From Orobanche coerulescens (lineage: Eukaryota > Streptophyta > Magnoliopsida > Lamiales > Orobanchaceae): a DNA stretch of 64,000 bases. The stretch spans positions 81,114,358-81,178,357 of the forward strand of contig CM065814.1 in the NCBI GenBank assembly GCA_033398695.1, written 5' to 3'. Below, one piece after another: positions 47,437 to 58,724 of this stretch. Each line of letters starts with the position of its first letter. The stretch's first letter is position 1. The notes under the pieces are model-generated. The model did no database searches. It worked only from the letters and a program-made list of their open reading frames with translations, and was not told where the DNA came from. A program made the translations under genes and the position numbers.

Positions 47437-49343
47437 TACTCGCGAGTACAATCTATAAGTTTATAAATGTGGGAAACAACCATATCGAAATGGACAAGAG
47501 AAATAAGAAGACTCGAATGCACATGTAAACGACCCTGGCCAACATCCTCGTACTGTCCCAGCGCCCGCTCGTCCGGCAGAACATAATATGGAATCCATAA
47601 CAATAATTTCCCCAAAACGGGTCCCCAAAGGGCTTATCAATTACGGTAGTACAAGTAATCAACGCAAACCATTCGCTTACACGTTTCATAGCACAATGCA
47701 CCAAATCATTTCAAAACTAAAACCACACATGTCTTTTCCGGAAACAAACAGTCAATCATATTTGCCTAGGACCGGGACGAAGCCACAAATCCCACTCGAG
47801 GCCTCTAAGGACCCTCCCGAGCTGGCCATATCATAAAACAAATCACGCACGTGCATCGCCTAGGACCGGTACGAAGCCACAAATCCCACTCGAGGCCTCT
47901 AAGGACCCTCTTGAGCTGGGTAGCTAAACAAACTCATGAATCCAGGGCTAAAACCATTGGATTCCCTCTGTGGCCCCGTCGGACCCTCCCGAGGTGAGCA
48001 AATCACACACAATATACATTACCATTTCACGTTAAGCATAAAGGTTTCCAAAAATACTTTCCCTGAATAATTGACGACACAACGAACGGAAAGGAAAATC
48101 ACCGACGAACGCTAGTAACCAACGGAACCGAACCTAACGATTCGAAGAACATAATCACAACCAACTCTAAACGAATACGGAAATGGAATACACCCAAAAA
48201 CTTGCCTACGATTCATGTATATTCGTATAAAAACAACAATGAGGGCGGACAACCAAACCCTCTCGAATACGCAACAACCACGAAATATACCATGAATCTG
48301 TAGGGAAAATAAGAATACTAGCAAGATTAATCATATTCAACATGAATTAATAAACCATATGGAACGAATCGAAGAAAAACCCGAAAACCCCCAATTGACC
48401 CAAAAGTAGGGTTCTTAGAAGATTTACCTTGGATTAAGATGAAATATTCGTGTTGATGTTGTTATTATACACCAAGAACTCAAAGAAGATGATGGTTGAG
48501 ATGATTGGAGGAAGAAATCGCCAAGAAATCGCCCAAAATCGCCAAAGCCATGGAGAAGGAGGTGAAATGAGAAATAGATCCGTCCAAAGTCAACTCGTGG
48601 GTATTAATAGCCACACGGCTTAGCGCGCGCTAATGGCTAAGTGTTAGCGTGCGCTGCCCAGTTATATTACACTCCAGAACTCACTGTCCTGGACCATTAG
48701 CGTGCGTTACTACTATCTAGCGTGCGCTAACAATGACTCGGTAGCGCGCGCTATCGAGCTATAGCATGCGCTACCTAGGCACCTGAACAAGTCCAAAAGA
48801 AACTGCCCATTACTGGATAGTCGCGTTAGCGCGCGCTACCGGACACCTAGTGTGCGCTAGTCCTCCGATATTAGCGTGCGCTAGACAATGTAGCGTGCGC
48901 TAAACCATTAGTCCAGAGGACTGGAATCCGAAATAGGTTCACTGCCACTGTCAGGGCTCAGCTCGCTAGCACGCGCTATGAAGCAGACGTAGTGTGCGCT
49001 ACTAAGGGATCCCTAGTGTGCGTTATGCAGAAAGATTAGCGCGCGCTAGGCACAGAATATTAACGGCCCAAAACACCGGAACATGAACGAAACATCAAAC
49101 GGAACATCTCAAAACATATAATAACATAGAATGGATCCACGGCAACCCCGAAATGGCAGTTTCGAACAACAATTACGAGAATCAGATCGATAGATGATGG
49201 AAGAACCAATAAACATAGAACTGGATGTGAAAAAGTCTCGAAACAGTTATTCTAAAAAATTAATACGGTTACACGAGGGTCGCTAAAAATGAGAAATACA
49301 CCGAAAAATGAAAATACTGGGAAAAGAAAATGCGGATATTACA
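47437..49343 (-). mobile_element. 5' LTR of G2, outer segment
   Basis: Continuation of 25684-25904 after the copia insertion, ending TGCGGATATTACA. The array of TAGCG/CGCTA dyads runs from 48618 to 49048, with TATTAATA just beyond on the minus strand near 48602-48609, and CCAAG|GTAAA near 48425. The G2 target duplication agatg follows at 49344-49348. Confidence 0.92.
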
Positions 49344-49348
49344 AGATG

Positions 49349-49489
49349 TCTGACGGGCGCGGACAGAAAAAAATATAAACTTCTATGTTCAGTCCCGATC
49401 CTAGGTGGGTGGTTACGATTCGGGTCAATGAGCAAGGTGATTCTGGTTTGGTTCTTCAAAGATGGCAGATTTGTTAGATTTGAGAAGTT
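49349..49489 (-). mobile_element. 5' LTR of element C, segment 2 of 3
   Basis: This 141-bp piece lies between the G2 target duplication and the CACTA terminus. It carries no motif of its own. It is assigned because it is bounded by two insertions whose outer flanks are LTR-C sequence. Confidence 0.65.
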
Positions 49490-49495
49490 CACTAC

Positions 49496-52280
49496 TGTAA
49501 TATCCGACTGTAACTTTTCATTTTTACCTGTCGTTGTATTATTCGGATAATCTGATTATCATAAATCGTTGCATTTAGTATTATGTTGAGGTATTATAGA
49601 TTTGAATATCATATCGTTGTTATTTCATTTCATATGTGACGATTCGATGTTAATTAGAGAGTTGCATTTTCGAATTTTTTCTGTTGATGTAGCGTACGCT
49701 ACACAGTACGATTAACGTACGCTAATCCTGTGCCTTAGCGTGCGTAAGGTTTCCTCTGTTGCGTACGCTAAGAGGGAATCTGGCATCAGTTGACTTCAGC
49801 ACGTGAACTCCTTAGCCGTTAGCATGCATGTGATCAAGGTCTGAGTTGTCGTGTCGGTGAGAATCTACTTTTATTAGCGTGCGTAACCCATTTCTCGTTA
49901 GCGTGTGCTAACGGCCTGCGATAATTCAAGACAGTAGCTACTGTAAGCCGCTTACGTACGTAATATCGACCGGATAGCGTACGTAAGTGCATTAGCGTAC
50001 GCTAAACCATTCCGATAGCGTGCGCTAAGTCTGCACAGTCTATGTATAAGACCAGCCTGTTTTTCATTTCTTCACAACCCCAAACCGAATTTCTCTCTTC
50101 ACATATCATACCTCTGCACTACCAAAACGATATCAACCTTCACGAACTTGTTTCCAAGCCTTGAATCTTGGAGTGGAGCTCATTTCCTTGGAGATTTGGA
50201 GTTGTTTTGAGATTGGAGTATATTCTCTCATAGCATTGAAGTTGTTCTTCATTTCTGGAGGTAGGTGTGCTTTCTTCTCTGCATTATTTTCTTATGTTGA
50301 TGTTAATGACGAATTATACTTCACCTAGAGTTAGATTAAGAAAGTAAAACATAGTTTTAATCCAACCTTTTTAACACTTCTTGATGAATATGATAAATGA
50401 GGGTTTAGATTAGATGAGTTCTTGATGTTGTAGTGATAGTAACCATGTTTATAGTTATCATTACTCATCTTACTGGACGAATTTAGCTCAGTAGAACAAT
50501 GTTGGATCGGTTAGCTTCATCATAGCTGGATTTAATCAAGAACTTGATATCATAGAGTGTTTAAACACCATTTTAGGTATTTAATTACCTTGGGAAGAAC
50601 TTGATAATGTTAAAGATAGGATTAGATGATCTTGTTCAGAAATCTTAGAAGCTTTAAAATCATTATGGTTCAGCTTCACAAGTCTTTGAAGAATGATAAG
50701 GATCTTGATAACTACAACAATAACTTTTCATTAATCTAATGTGTTGATAACTTAGAATGTGGTTCATCATCATGCTAAATAGATAGTGTTCTTAAGAAGA
50801 TGATGCTGTTTATGAACGATATTGTCATGGTAGATTGAGTATCAAATTCATTATGACTATCCTTTTATAATAGTAGATGTTGTAGAACATGAGAATTTGA
50901 TTTAAACCCATTTTATTGGAAAATTGAAGATGTTTTGTTCATAGAATAACAAGAGAATTAAAGGACACTTTTGGTATGGTAATCCGATTTTGGGAAGATG
51001 AATTAGATGTATTGAAACCTTTCATTAATCGTTAAGGAATTCATTAGGGTGGAATGAATTATTCGAGTAGGTTGCGGGCGTCGTTTCCTACGAATTGATA
51101 TTAATATTATGTGAATATGTTATTGAATGAATTACGTTTCATTCAAGGTTGCTTGTTCGATTGAGTGTTTAACCGAGGATACCGTCCGTTTGATTATTTG
51201 GAGAAGGACTATCTTTCGCTTACGGATTTGAGGTAAGTTATCTTGCTTGGTTATAATGATTAGATTTCTTGTGATGGTTATACCCTTCATATGTATGAAT
51301 TGTTCATGAAATGTTTGTCGTGATTTGACATTGTCCTTGACGTTATTCCGTTTTCTTCATGGGGTTGCATTCCCAAGTACGTCGTTTTGAATCGTTGATC
51401 TCGTTGGCCTTATTTTCACTTCGGTGAGTTTTCTTGATCCTTAATCGGATATGTGATTTGTTGAATTCGTTGTCATGTTGTATCGTGACATATCCGGAAT
51501 CATATCTGCGTTCCGATTGGTTATTGTGTAGGATTTTTAGCCAGGCACATATATAGTCATTGGTGGATATTATTCCGCATTGGACTGTGCACACGAGACG
51601 TAGTTTCGTGAGGCTAATTAGGTACATTGTCCCACGTATATTCTGGATTCCATATACGGGGCGGACATGTGCACGGACACATTTCCGGATCGGGCGTACT
51701 GTGATGTCCATCTTGAGCCATACTGTTAATCGTCCAAAGTATTGGATGCTTGTGACTGATCGTTTCATACGCCCGAGGGGCATGATTGATAGTCGGAATG
51801 ATTTCTTTGAAATCTATATATATGTGAATTGTATAATGTCAGAAGAATTGATTATCATGTATATCTGACCCTGTGTTAGGCGAAATACTTGTATTGTATT
51901 TTAGGTCGAGACAAAGGCAAGGCACGGGAAGAGCATGTCGACGGCGAAGGGTTCGAAGGATACTAGTTCGGGGGCCCCATATCTTTGTTGTCCGGTTATG
52001 TTAAACCGTGTTATGTTATTTCTTGCTTCATTTAAATTGCTATTTGGTTGTATTTGACATTTGAAGTATTTTCCATCCCCATATGGTTTATACTTGTTTT
52101 TCGGATCCTGTGTATTGTGAGGCCGTTGGCCATATTTTAATAAACTCCTAATTGGAGTAATAACTATTCATTGTGGTTCGGTATCACAAATAATATTTGT
52201 TTAATCTGTTTTGAATATCGCCTGGTGGGTCCCAGTGTGGGATTCACGGCACTGTAATAGCCGCCTTTTGGGGTGTTACA
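49496..52280 (+). mobile_element. Solo gypsy LTR inserted in the CACTA terminus
   Basis: TGTAATATCC at 49496 and GGGGTGTTACA at 52280 (2785 bp), with the perfect duplication actac at 49491-49495 and 52281-52285. No interior is left, so it arose by LTR-LTR recombination. It follows the common layout: dyad array, TATA at 50045, GAG|GTAGGT near 50260, and GAGGTAAGTTATCTTGC near 51230. The target is bases 2-6 of the CACTAC end. Confidence 0.93.
49687..50051 (+). promoter_or_regulatory. Mixed dyad array and TATA box of the solo LTR
   Basis: TAGCGTACGCTA (49690-49701), AACGTACGCTAA, TTACGTACGTAA, TAGCGTACGCTA and TAGCGTGCGCTA (50015-50026) stand in one array, together with GTTGACTTCAG near 49789 and CAGTAGCTACTG near 49951. 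GTATAAGA follows at 50044-50051. This array mixes the two core types and is the best link between them. Confidence 0.75.
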
Positions 52281-52564
52281 ACTACGCCATAAGTGTTCAT
52301 ATGCAACACTTCCTATTGTTGCATTATGCCCCATTTTCTGTTGCCTTAGGCCAGAAATTGATATATCCAACACATTGCAAGTGTTGCATCTAATCACGTG
52401 GCATTTGACCTCTAATCCAACACTTTTCCTTTCTAATGCAACAGAGGGAACGTATTGCATTATGTACATAGTGCAACACAAAACAAAATATATGCCACAG
52501 AAAATAATGTTGGCTTAGAAGAGAATACAGTTTAAAAAAGTGGGGCCCAAACTAATGACACATC

Positions 52565-52725
52565 AGCAGTGGGCCCTTTGGCCATGTCAGCAGTAGGTCC
52601 CACTTCATCCACATCAGCGGTGGGTCCCACTTCATCCACGTCAGTAGTGGGCCCTTTTGCCACGTCAGCAGTGGGTCCCACTTCAGCCACGTCTCCAGTG
52701 GGTCCCACCAGACATGTAACACTAT
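52565..52725. repeat. 27-bp minisatellite in CACTA, about 6 copies
   Basis: Unit close to GTGGGTCCCACTT followed by CATCCACGTCAGCA. Each unit contains the dyad GTGGGTCCCAC. The period of 27 makes a false nine-residue repeat in several frames. Non-coding. Confidence 0.9.
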
Positions 52726-52987
52726 TCTTATATCCAACAGTAATATGGTTGTTATATGCAACACTAATTTGAGAATATGCAACACTAATTAGAGAATATG
52801 CAACGCTAACCGAAAGATAAATGCAATATTTTAAATAAAAATTTTGCAATAACTATTTCGTACGTATATCATTCCATACAAATAAAATACCATATCCAAT
52901 ATTCACACCTTGCCATTCAGTACTAAATACCAATATCCCAACAAGCAGTCGACGCAAAATATGAGCTCAACTACTATCCAACAAATC

Positions 52988-53260
52988 TTATACTAACAAT
53001 TCGACACGCAACACCTTCAGTGTTAAGTAAGCATTTACGGAACCAGGAGCTGCTCCATTGGTTGCCTGCTGAAACAATTTACTGCATGTTGGGTTTAAAG
53101 CTGGTGCACGGTATGAACTTGTCACTTCCTTCTCATTTTCAGTTCCAACGTTCCTTGGTTCCTTCCCAGCTGCAGGCTGCAGCTGCATTCGCTCATGAAC
53201 GGGTTCTCGGTCCAAGTGTAAACTTCTTTTTCTTAGCATCTTTGGCTCTCTATAAAACAA
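52988..53260 (-). other. Possible captured coding fragment in CACTA
   Basis: This 90-codon open stretch on the minus strand has balanced composition, unlike the AT-rich surroundings (for example REPVHERMQLQPAAGKEP). Smaller pieces with coding character on the same strand lie near 53950-54020 (IQSIVIKETPPVPTYKAY) and 54195-54260 (SLPWFESYGRELANWVRYL). I do not recognise them; they could be exons of captured genes or of the transposon itself. Confidence 0.35.
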
Positions 53261-54554
53261 AATTTAAGTTTCGCATTAATGCAATTCATAAAATTCATAT
53301 GCATAAAGCCAAAACAATTAATATTATATTTTTATGTAAAATAGATGCAAAAGTACCTTTTTTTAAAAAAAAATATTTTTTTTTTGTATTTTCAACTAGC
53401 ACCTATCCAATTCATTATGCTACACCCCAAAATATCAAAATCCAATATACATCTCAACCCCAACAACATAAAATTATTAACATATAACAGACTGCTAGAC
53501 TGCTATAATAGAACATATAACAGACCACTATAAGTAAACACTGGAAAAATTACAAATATGAATATTTATATGCTTTCGAATTTGCATTTACAAAGAGTTG
53601 CATGCACTTGTGCAAAGCAATACTGTCAGCGGGAATTAAGTGTACAAGCAATTTGCTAACATAAAGATTAGAAAGAAGCTGCTAGGTTCATTTCCACACT
53701 GGCAGGAAACTTAAATTTTTAACAAGTAACTTACAATGATTGAAGAAAAAAGCTTGTTACAACAAAATATAACGTAGGAAGATGTGGAAATTAAACATCC
53801 TATTACTGCACTAATTTGTAGCATATTAATAAAGCCTCGGTGCTAGCAGATGAACATTAAAAAATAATAGGGGAAAGACTAAGAGGGACATGGTTTGGCT
53901 TACAAGCTGCATTTGTATACCATCCAAAATTTCAAGTTATACCAAAGGATCCACGTGATAAGCTTTATAAGTTGGAACTGGAGGAGTCTCCTTAATCACA
54001 ATGCTTTGAATGAAGGCTATCAACTGCATAAGCATATATACAACTTAAAAGGGCTTTTCTCAAATGATTTAAGACCCAAATAATTGATAGAACTAACTGC
54101 AATTTAAACATGTGACTTCATATATCATGAAATTAAACTAAAGTTATACTTGTGTATCACTATGTCCTACTTTGAAACCTTTCTAAGCACACAAGTATCT
54201 CACCCAGTTAGCTAGCTCCCTGCCATAAGACTCAAACCAGGGAAGTGAAATGATGCGCTGTCAGATAAGAACAAAACTGAAAGAAAATATAACTTTATTA
54301 GTTTTAATGTACCTCTGGGACTAACTATATTCTGCGGGAAAAGAATCATACAACATTTTCTTCAAGAAAAGTTCTCTAAGTCAACAAACGACATAATGGA
54401 TAAAGGCAATTGATAGTTGCTAAACACTAATATCTAAAACAAGGTAAATCATTCAGCACGGGATATATGGGCAAATTTGAGCATGCATATTCTAAGCATG
54501 AGAGAGTTTCTTTCAGTTTCTAAGTTGTATAAACATGAAAAAGTTTCTACTTAC

Positions 54555-55305
54555 CACTCTCCTGTCGTTCAGGGCTGTTTTCTCAAGAAAACAATCATCC
54601 ATTTCCCTTAGTGACTCCGAAAATTCTGAGAAAATAAAATACATGCCTCACACATTTGAAATCCAGATTTCGTGCCTTCAACACTACTCAATTGTTTTTT
54701 ATTAAAAGGAACATGATCTTCCTTCGATTCATCAAAAACAGTGAGGAAAGAACAATTCAAAATAATAACTATTCAAAAATTATGCATGAAAATCTAAGAC
54801 TAAAAGCACGCATAGACATTTAACTTTTCTATTATACCACGGAATTATACTCTCTATGATATATGTGCCATGCCCAATTGAATATATAGTTCTCAACATA
54901 CACCAGCACATGCATTATTATATAAATTGTAGTTTTGCTCATGTGAGAATATGTAACTAAAGAACTTCTCATAAAATCTTTAGTGCTTGTCACGCATTTC
55001 TTCACCAAGCCTAATGCTATAAGACCACAACTCACAAATAACAATCTACCACTTGAGATACCAATGCAAAATTTAATACTAATCAAGGGAAAATTGACAT
55101 AAAAAATGAAAAATTCAAGTGTGATTATTAATTTAAAAGAGATAACTGAAATGTAAATTGAATAATCTATAATTAAAAAAAATTATTACATAACATCACA
55201 GAAGAAGAAAAGGTTTCTTTTAACAAGATACCATATACACTGTTAGCGATTGGTAAATTGCAATGAGAGTAACCTATCATAGCAGTCTCTCGTGTCATTC
55301 ATTTC
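54555..55305 (-). pseudogene. Two captured exons of an At2g33490-like gene
   Basis: Exon A (55305-55232) follows a good acceptor (TTATCAG) and reads EMNDTRDCYDRLLS, then after a 4-base insertion the family's TNSVY, ending TATG before a GTATCT donor. Exon B (54625-54555) follows TTTTCTCAG, starts FSESLREMDDCFLEKTALND, and ends AGAGTG before GTAAGT. The Glu codon split between them (G|AA) restores YE-FSESL, as in the plant family of Arabidopsis At2g33490 (hydroxyproline-rich glycoprotein-like, with an N-terminal helical domain). One base is missing near the end of exon B, where the family has an ESG|K splice junction. The intron is 54626-55231. The rest of the gene is not found nearby, so this is a transduplicated fragment inside the CACTA element and cannot make the protein. 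Confidence 0.75.
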
Positions 55306-55805
55306 CTGATAACACAAGACCAAATTTGATATCAAAATAAAATCACAGAAAGCGAAATTGTCACTACCACGAATTCGATTAGAGAAAATGTTATATAATT
55401 CTTTCCCCGCAGAATAACTTCTCTTGGTTTTGTTCAGATATCTCAAAAAAAATCTTTTAGGCCGGCCATTCGCAATCCTCTCCGACACCTAAATTTTTCT
55501 CCAACAAGTTAAACCTCAACAGATTAAATCAAATATCAAACATCAACTCCATTCCTTCAAATCACATAAAACAGATTTAATCATCAAAACAGATTAAGTC
55601 GAACATTAACTAAACGATAGGTATTTTTCAACTGGTCAAGAACTTAATATAAACAAAATATATTAAATTCTCAACAACTCTATAGGCTTATTCTTATTAT
55701 AGTCGACATAATCCTAAAATATTTGTTACAAATAACATAAAATACCAAGTCTTAAAACCCTAAATCAGAGAAAATATTTATTCAAATAAATTTTGAAGAT
55801 ATAAC

Positions 55806-56321
55806 TAGGGGTGAAATTCGAGCGGATATTTCCCGCCGGATCCGGAGCCGGATCCGGACAGGATCAAATTCAGGATAGGAAATTACTATCCGGTCAGATT
55901 CGGATATGAATTTGGATAGTTGAATTCGGATTTTGCAATATCCACCCGTATCCGAGTATTCCCATATTTTCTCGGATATTATCCGGATAATAAATCCGGA
56001 TATCCAAATTTTTTAAATATTTTTGAATATTTTTGAAGACTGGTAAGAAAGGGGGACGCTGTGGTGGTGGAGGTTGTGCAAAGAATTGAACTTTCGGTTG
56101 TTGCTGGGCCTCACCACGCCGTCGGTGTTGCTGTTGGCGGAATGTTGGTGTGACGACGTTCAACACTTAGGGCGGGGGGTCGAAGCTTGGTCCTCGTCAA
56201 AATTGTTGACACCGCCATCGGAGGTGGTGGTTGTGGTGCCCACCAGGACCACTGCGCAGCATGGATTGAAGTTGGGCTAGAGCAGTGTCGAGGGATTACG
56301 GTTGCTTGCAGCATGAGTGAG

Positions 56322-56359
<38 letters not shown>

Positions 56360-56956
56360 GAAGGAAAAATGAGGGGTGAGTGGGTAGAGTTGCTGAAGTA
56401 TCAGGGTTAGGAATAGTGTTCAAATCCAGATCCACCGTCAAATGAATAAATCCAAACGATTAACAATAATTATTAGTAGACAATGTGAGCAACAACAATG
56501 ATTAACATTAATAAGTTGCTCCTCCACTAGACCACATGATTCTTGTATATCCAGTAATTATAAAATTACTATATACTAATAATCATGTCTATATATATAT
56601 ATATATATTACAAGAAAATGAAATGACATTGTGGTAATCATGTGAATAATATTACAAATTATCTTGTATAATGTGTCTATAATTTGCATGGAAACTTCTA
56701 TAAAATATTGTGCAGATAGTTTTTTCATGTGCTACAATCACATCTAGACGATTTTTGCATGAAACGTATTATCCGATTATATTTATTTGAATCCAGCCCG
56801 AATTATCCTATATTCGTCTCGTGTCCGTATCTCAAATATTCTGAATTCGTAACCGGATATGACTTTTCCGTATCCGAATCCGATTCCAAGAAAAAAATAT
56901 CGGTTAGGATACAGGAAGAGCATTATCCGACCGTATTCGATCTGTTTTCACCCCTA
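55806..56956. mobile_element. hAT-type non-autonomous element
   Basis: The ends TAGGGGTGAAA...TTTTCACCCCTA are short inverted repeats, flanked by a perfect 8-bp duplication gatataac (55798-55805 and 56957-56964), diagnostic of hAT elements. Subterminal regions are packed with ATCCGGATA and CGGATAT repeats. A GC-richer core (about 56040-56320) differs from the AT-rich rest and may be acquired sequence, but I recognise nothing in it. No transposase domain. It is inserted in the CACTA element. Confidence 0.9.
56326..56356. repeat. (GA)n microsatellite
   Basis: About 15 GA units inside the hAT-type element. Confidence 0.95.
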
Positions 56957-57260
56957 GATATAACATACACTAATCCATGTATTCTCCATGTATAGACACA
57001 ATAAAAAAATCAAAGACCAACCCTAAAATTCATGACTGAAAATTATTAAGGTAATTTAGTCTATTGCAGCGCTTTAAGTTCACGTATAATCTAACACTTT
57101 AGATTGGTGTTGCATTAACATCTTTTGCAACAGTTCATTCAGGTCTAATGCAACACTAGTTGGGTAGTATTGCAAATGACCAACGATCAGAGGGCTATTG
57201 CAATACTTTTCCTTGCAACACTAGAGATATGCGTTGCATATGAGCACTTTTGGCGTAGTG

Positions 57261-58102
57261 AGTTGTTGAATAGTTTCACTAGGGACACGAGTTCTGGACT
57301 GTGGTGATTTCAAATTCGAGTTTAGATGATTAATTCTAGGATTGAAATCAGAGAATCGGGTTTGATTATGTGTACAGTGGTTTCAAATTTGCAGAAGAAC
57401 ACAAAAAAAAAGATCTAGAATTTTACCTGCTTTGCAGAAACGGACGACTACAGGAAGAAGGAAGAAAAATATATTTGTGTATTGAGTATTGCATGCAGGT
57501 AGGGTTGGTCAAAGATAAATACAGTATTTTTACTGTAGAGATTAGGTATGGGGTATAATTTCTGGGATAGGTTTTAGAAAAATCTGAATTGGGCTAGAAA
57601 AAAAAGAGCTTGGCCCAACCCATTAAATTAGATTTAACATAAAATAATTGGGCTAAGAAAAGACTTGGGACATTAAATTAATAGACAATAATATTAATAT
57701 TAATAATAAGAATTGAGTTTAAAGTAATAATAACAATAATATTGGACTAATTAAATAGTCAACTTACATAAACTAAAATAATAATGATAACTATAATAAT
57801 AGAAATATTATTATTCATAATAATAATTATTATAGTAATTAGCTAAATAATATTTTGGGCATAATTAAATGAAATTTGACTTGGACTATTTATAGAAATA
57901 AACATTATTGGACTATAGTAATATGAGAACCTGGACTCGAGCCTAGAGCGTAAACTACAATCATGATATGCGAATAAGGAGAATTTGACCTTATTTAATA
58001 AATGGAATAAAATTCTTAAATAAATTGTTGGACATTTAAAATCATTCATGTGCTTTCTATAAATTATAAAATAAATGTATGCTCGAAAATCGGGGCGTTA
58101 CA
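57261..58102 (-). mobile_element. 5' LTR of element C, segment 3 of 3 (LTR start)
   Basis: On the minus strand the LTR begins TGTAACGCCCCG at 58102. The sequence is AT-rich (about 57640-57880 is largely TAATAA-type). CTATAAATAGTCC on the minus strand at about 57882-57894 is a good TATA candidate about 210 bases from the LTR start. Unlike the other LTRs here, no dyad array precedes it. Confidence 0.7.
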
Positions 58103-58275
58103 TTATCAGTGCGTGAAGGGACTCAAAATAAGATGTTGTCAAGGAAAATTATATGTTGTACTCTTTTCCTTGGCTGATTTTTTATTCCACCGAGTTTTAT
58201 CGCAAGATTTTAAACAAGACAGCTTAATCACAACTAATATGGAATCTGCAAAAGAGATTTGGAATCACAACTAAT
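58103..58275 (+). mobile_element. Old copia 3' region, first piece
   Basis: The run GTTGTACTCTTTTCCTTGGCTGATTTTT, then TTCCACCGAGTTTTA and AAGATTTTAA, resembles the untranslated stretch between RNase H and the 3' LTR in many plant copia elements. It continues at about 59005. No coding sequence remains. Confidence 0.45.
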
Positions 58276-58689
58276 CACCGGATTTCGGACCGATTTTTCG
58301 GACTCGGATTCAGATAGTGATTTTTGAAATTTTCGGATATTTCGGATATCCGATATCCGAAATTTATATTTTTTATTTTTTTATTATTCTTTCAAAATAT
58401 AAAAAATCACTTTGTTCTATAAGTTTAGGTTCTTGCTACGATATATGACTAACCTTACCTAAAAATACAAAATAAAATTAATCAGATTAGAATTTAGAAA
58501 TCATAAAAAAATGACCATTGTTCTCTTATATTAGACTAACTACTAACATATTAAAAAAAGAAAGGATGGTGCTTACAAAATATCGCTAATGTTTATAAGA
58601 CATAATTAAATATGTTTATAGTATCATAGACGCTGTTTATAATCATAATAAGAATAAATATACATTGTTATTCCATTTATAAAAACATG

Positions 58690-58724
<35 letters not shown>

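Larger units (their letters stand above)
18648..49343 (-). mobile_element. G2: minus-strand chromovirus (Tekay/Del-like), split by nested insertions
   Basis: Both LTRs share TGTAACACCCCCGA at the left and TGCGGATATTACA at the right (18648-20766; 25684-25904 plus 47437-49343). The target duplication agatg flanks the whole (18643-18647 and 49344-49348). The interior is 20767-25683. The element inserted into the 5' LTR of element C. A SIRE-type copia with a nested chromovirus accounts for 25905-47436 including one target-site copy, so G2 itself is about 9.2 kb. The C-terminal chromodomain and the AAGTTTCGGGACGAAACTT palindrome before the polypurine tract point to the Tekay/Del lineage. Confidence 0.93.
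49490..57260. mobile_element. CACTA (En/Spm-like) transposon, non-autonomous, with insertions
   Basis: Left terminus CACTAC (49490-49495), continued after the solo LTR as ACTACGCCATAAGTGTTCATATGCAAC (from 52281). The right terminus at 57260 is its inverted copy, CACTACGCCAAAAGTGCTCATATGCAAC on the minus strand. Both ends carry many subterminal TGCAACAC or TTGCAATAC repeats, a hallmark of CACTA elements. The flanks share agtt (49486-49489 and 57261-57264), one base more than the usual 3-bp duplication. Without its insertions it is about 3.8 kb. I find no recognisable TNP2-type transposase. It contains a minisatellite and gene fragments. Confidence 0.82.

Noticed and set aside
52532..52849. Repeat protein with nine-residue units on either strand
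   Set aside because: It is explained by the 27-bp minisatellite; open frames occur on both strands, as expected for such repeats.
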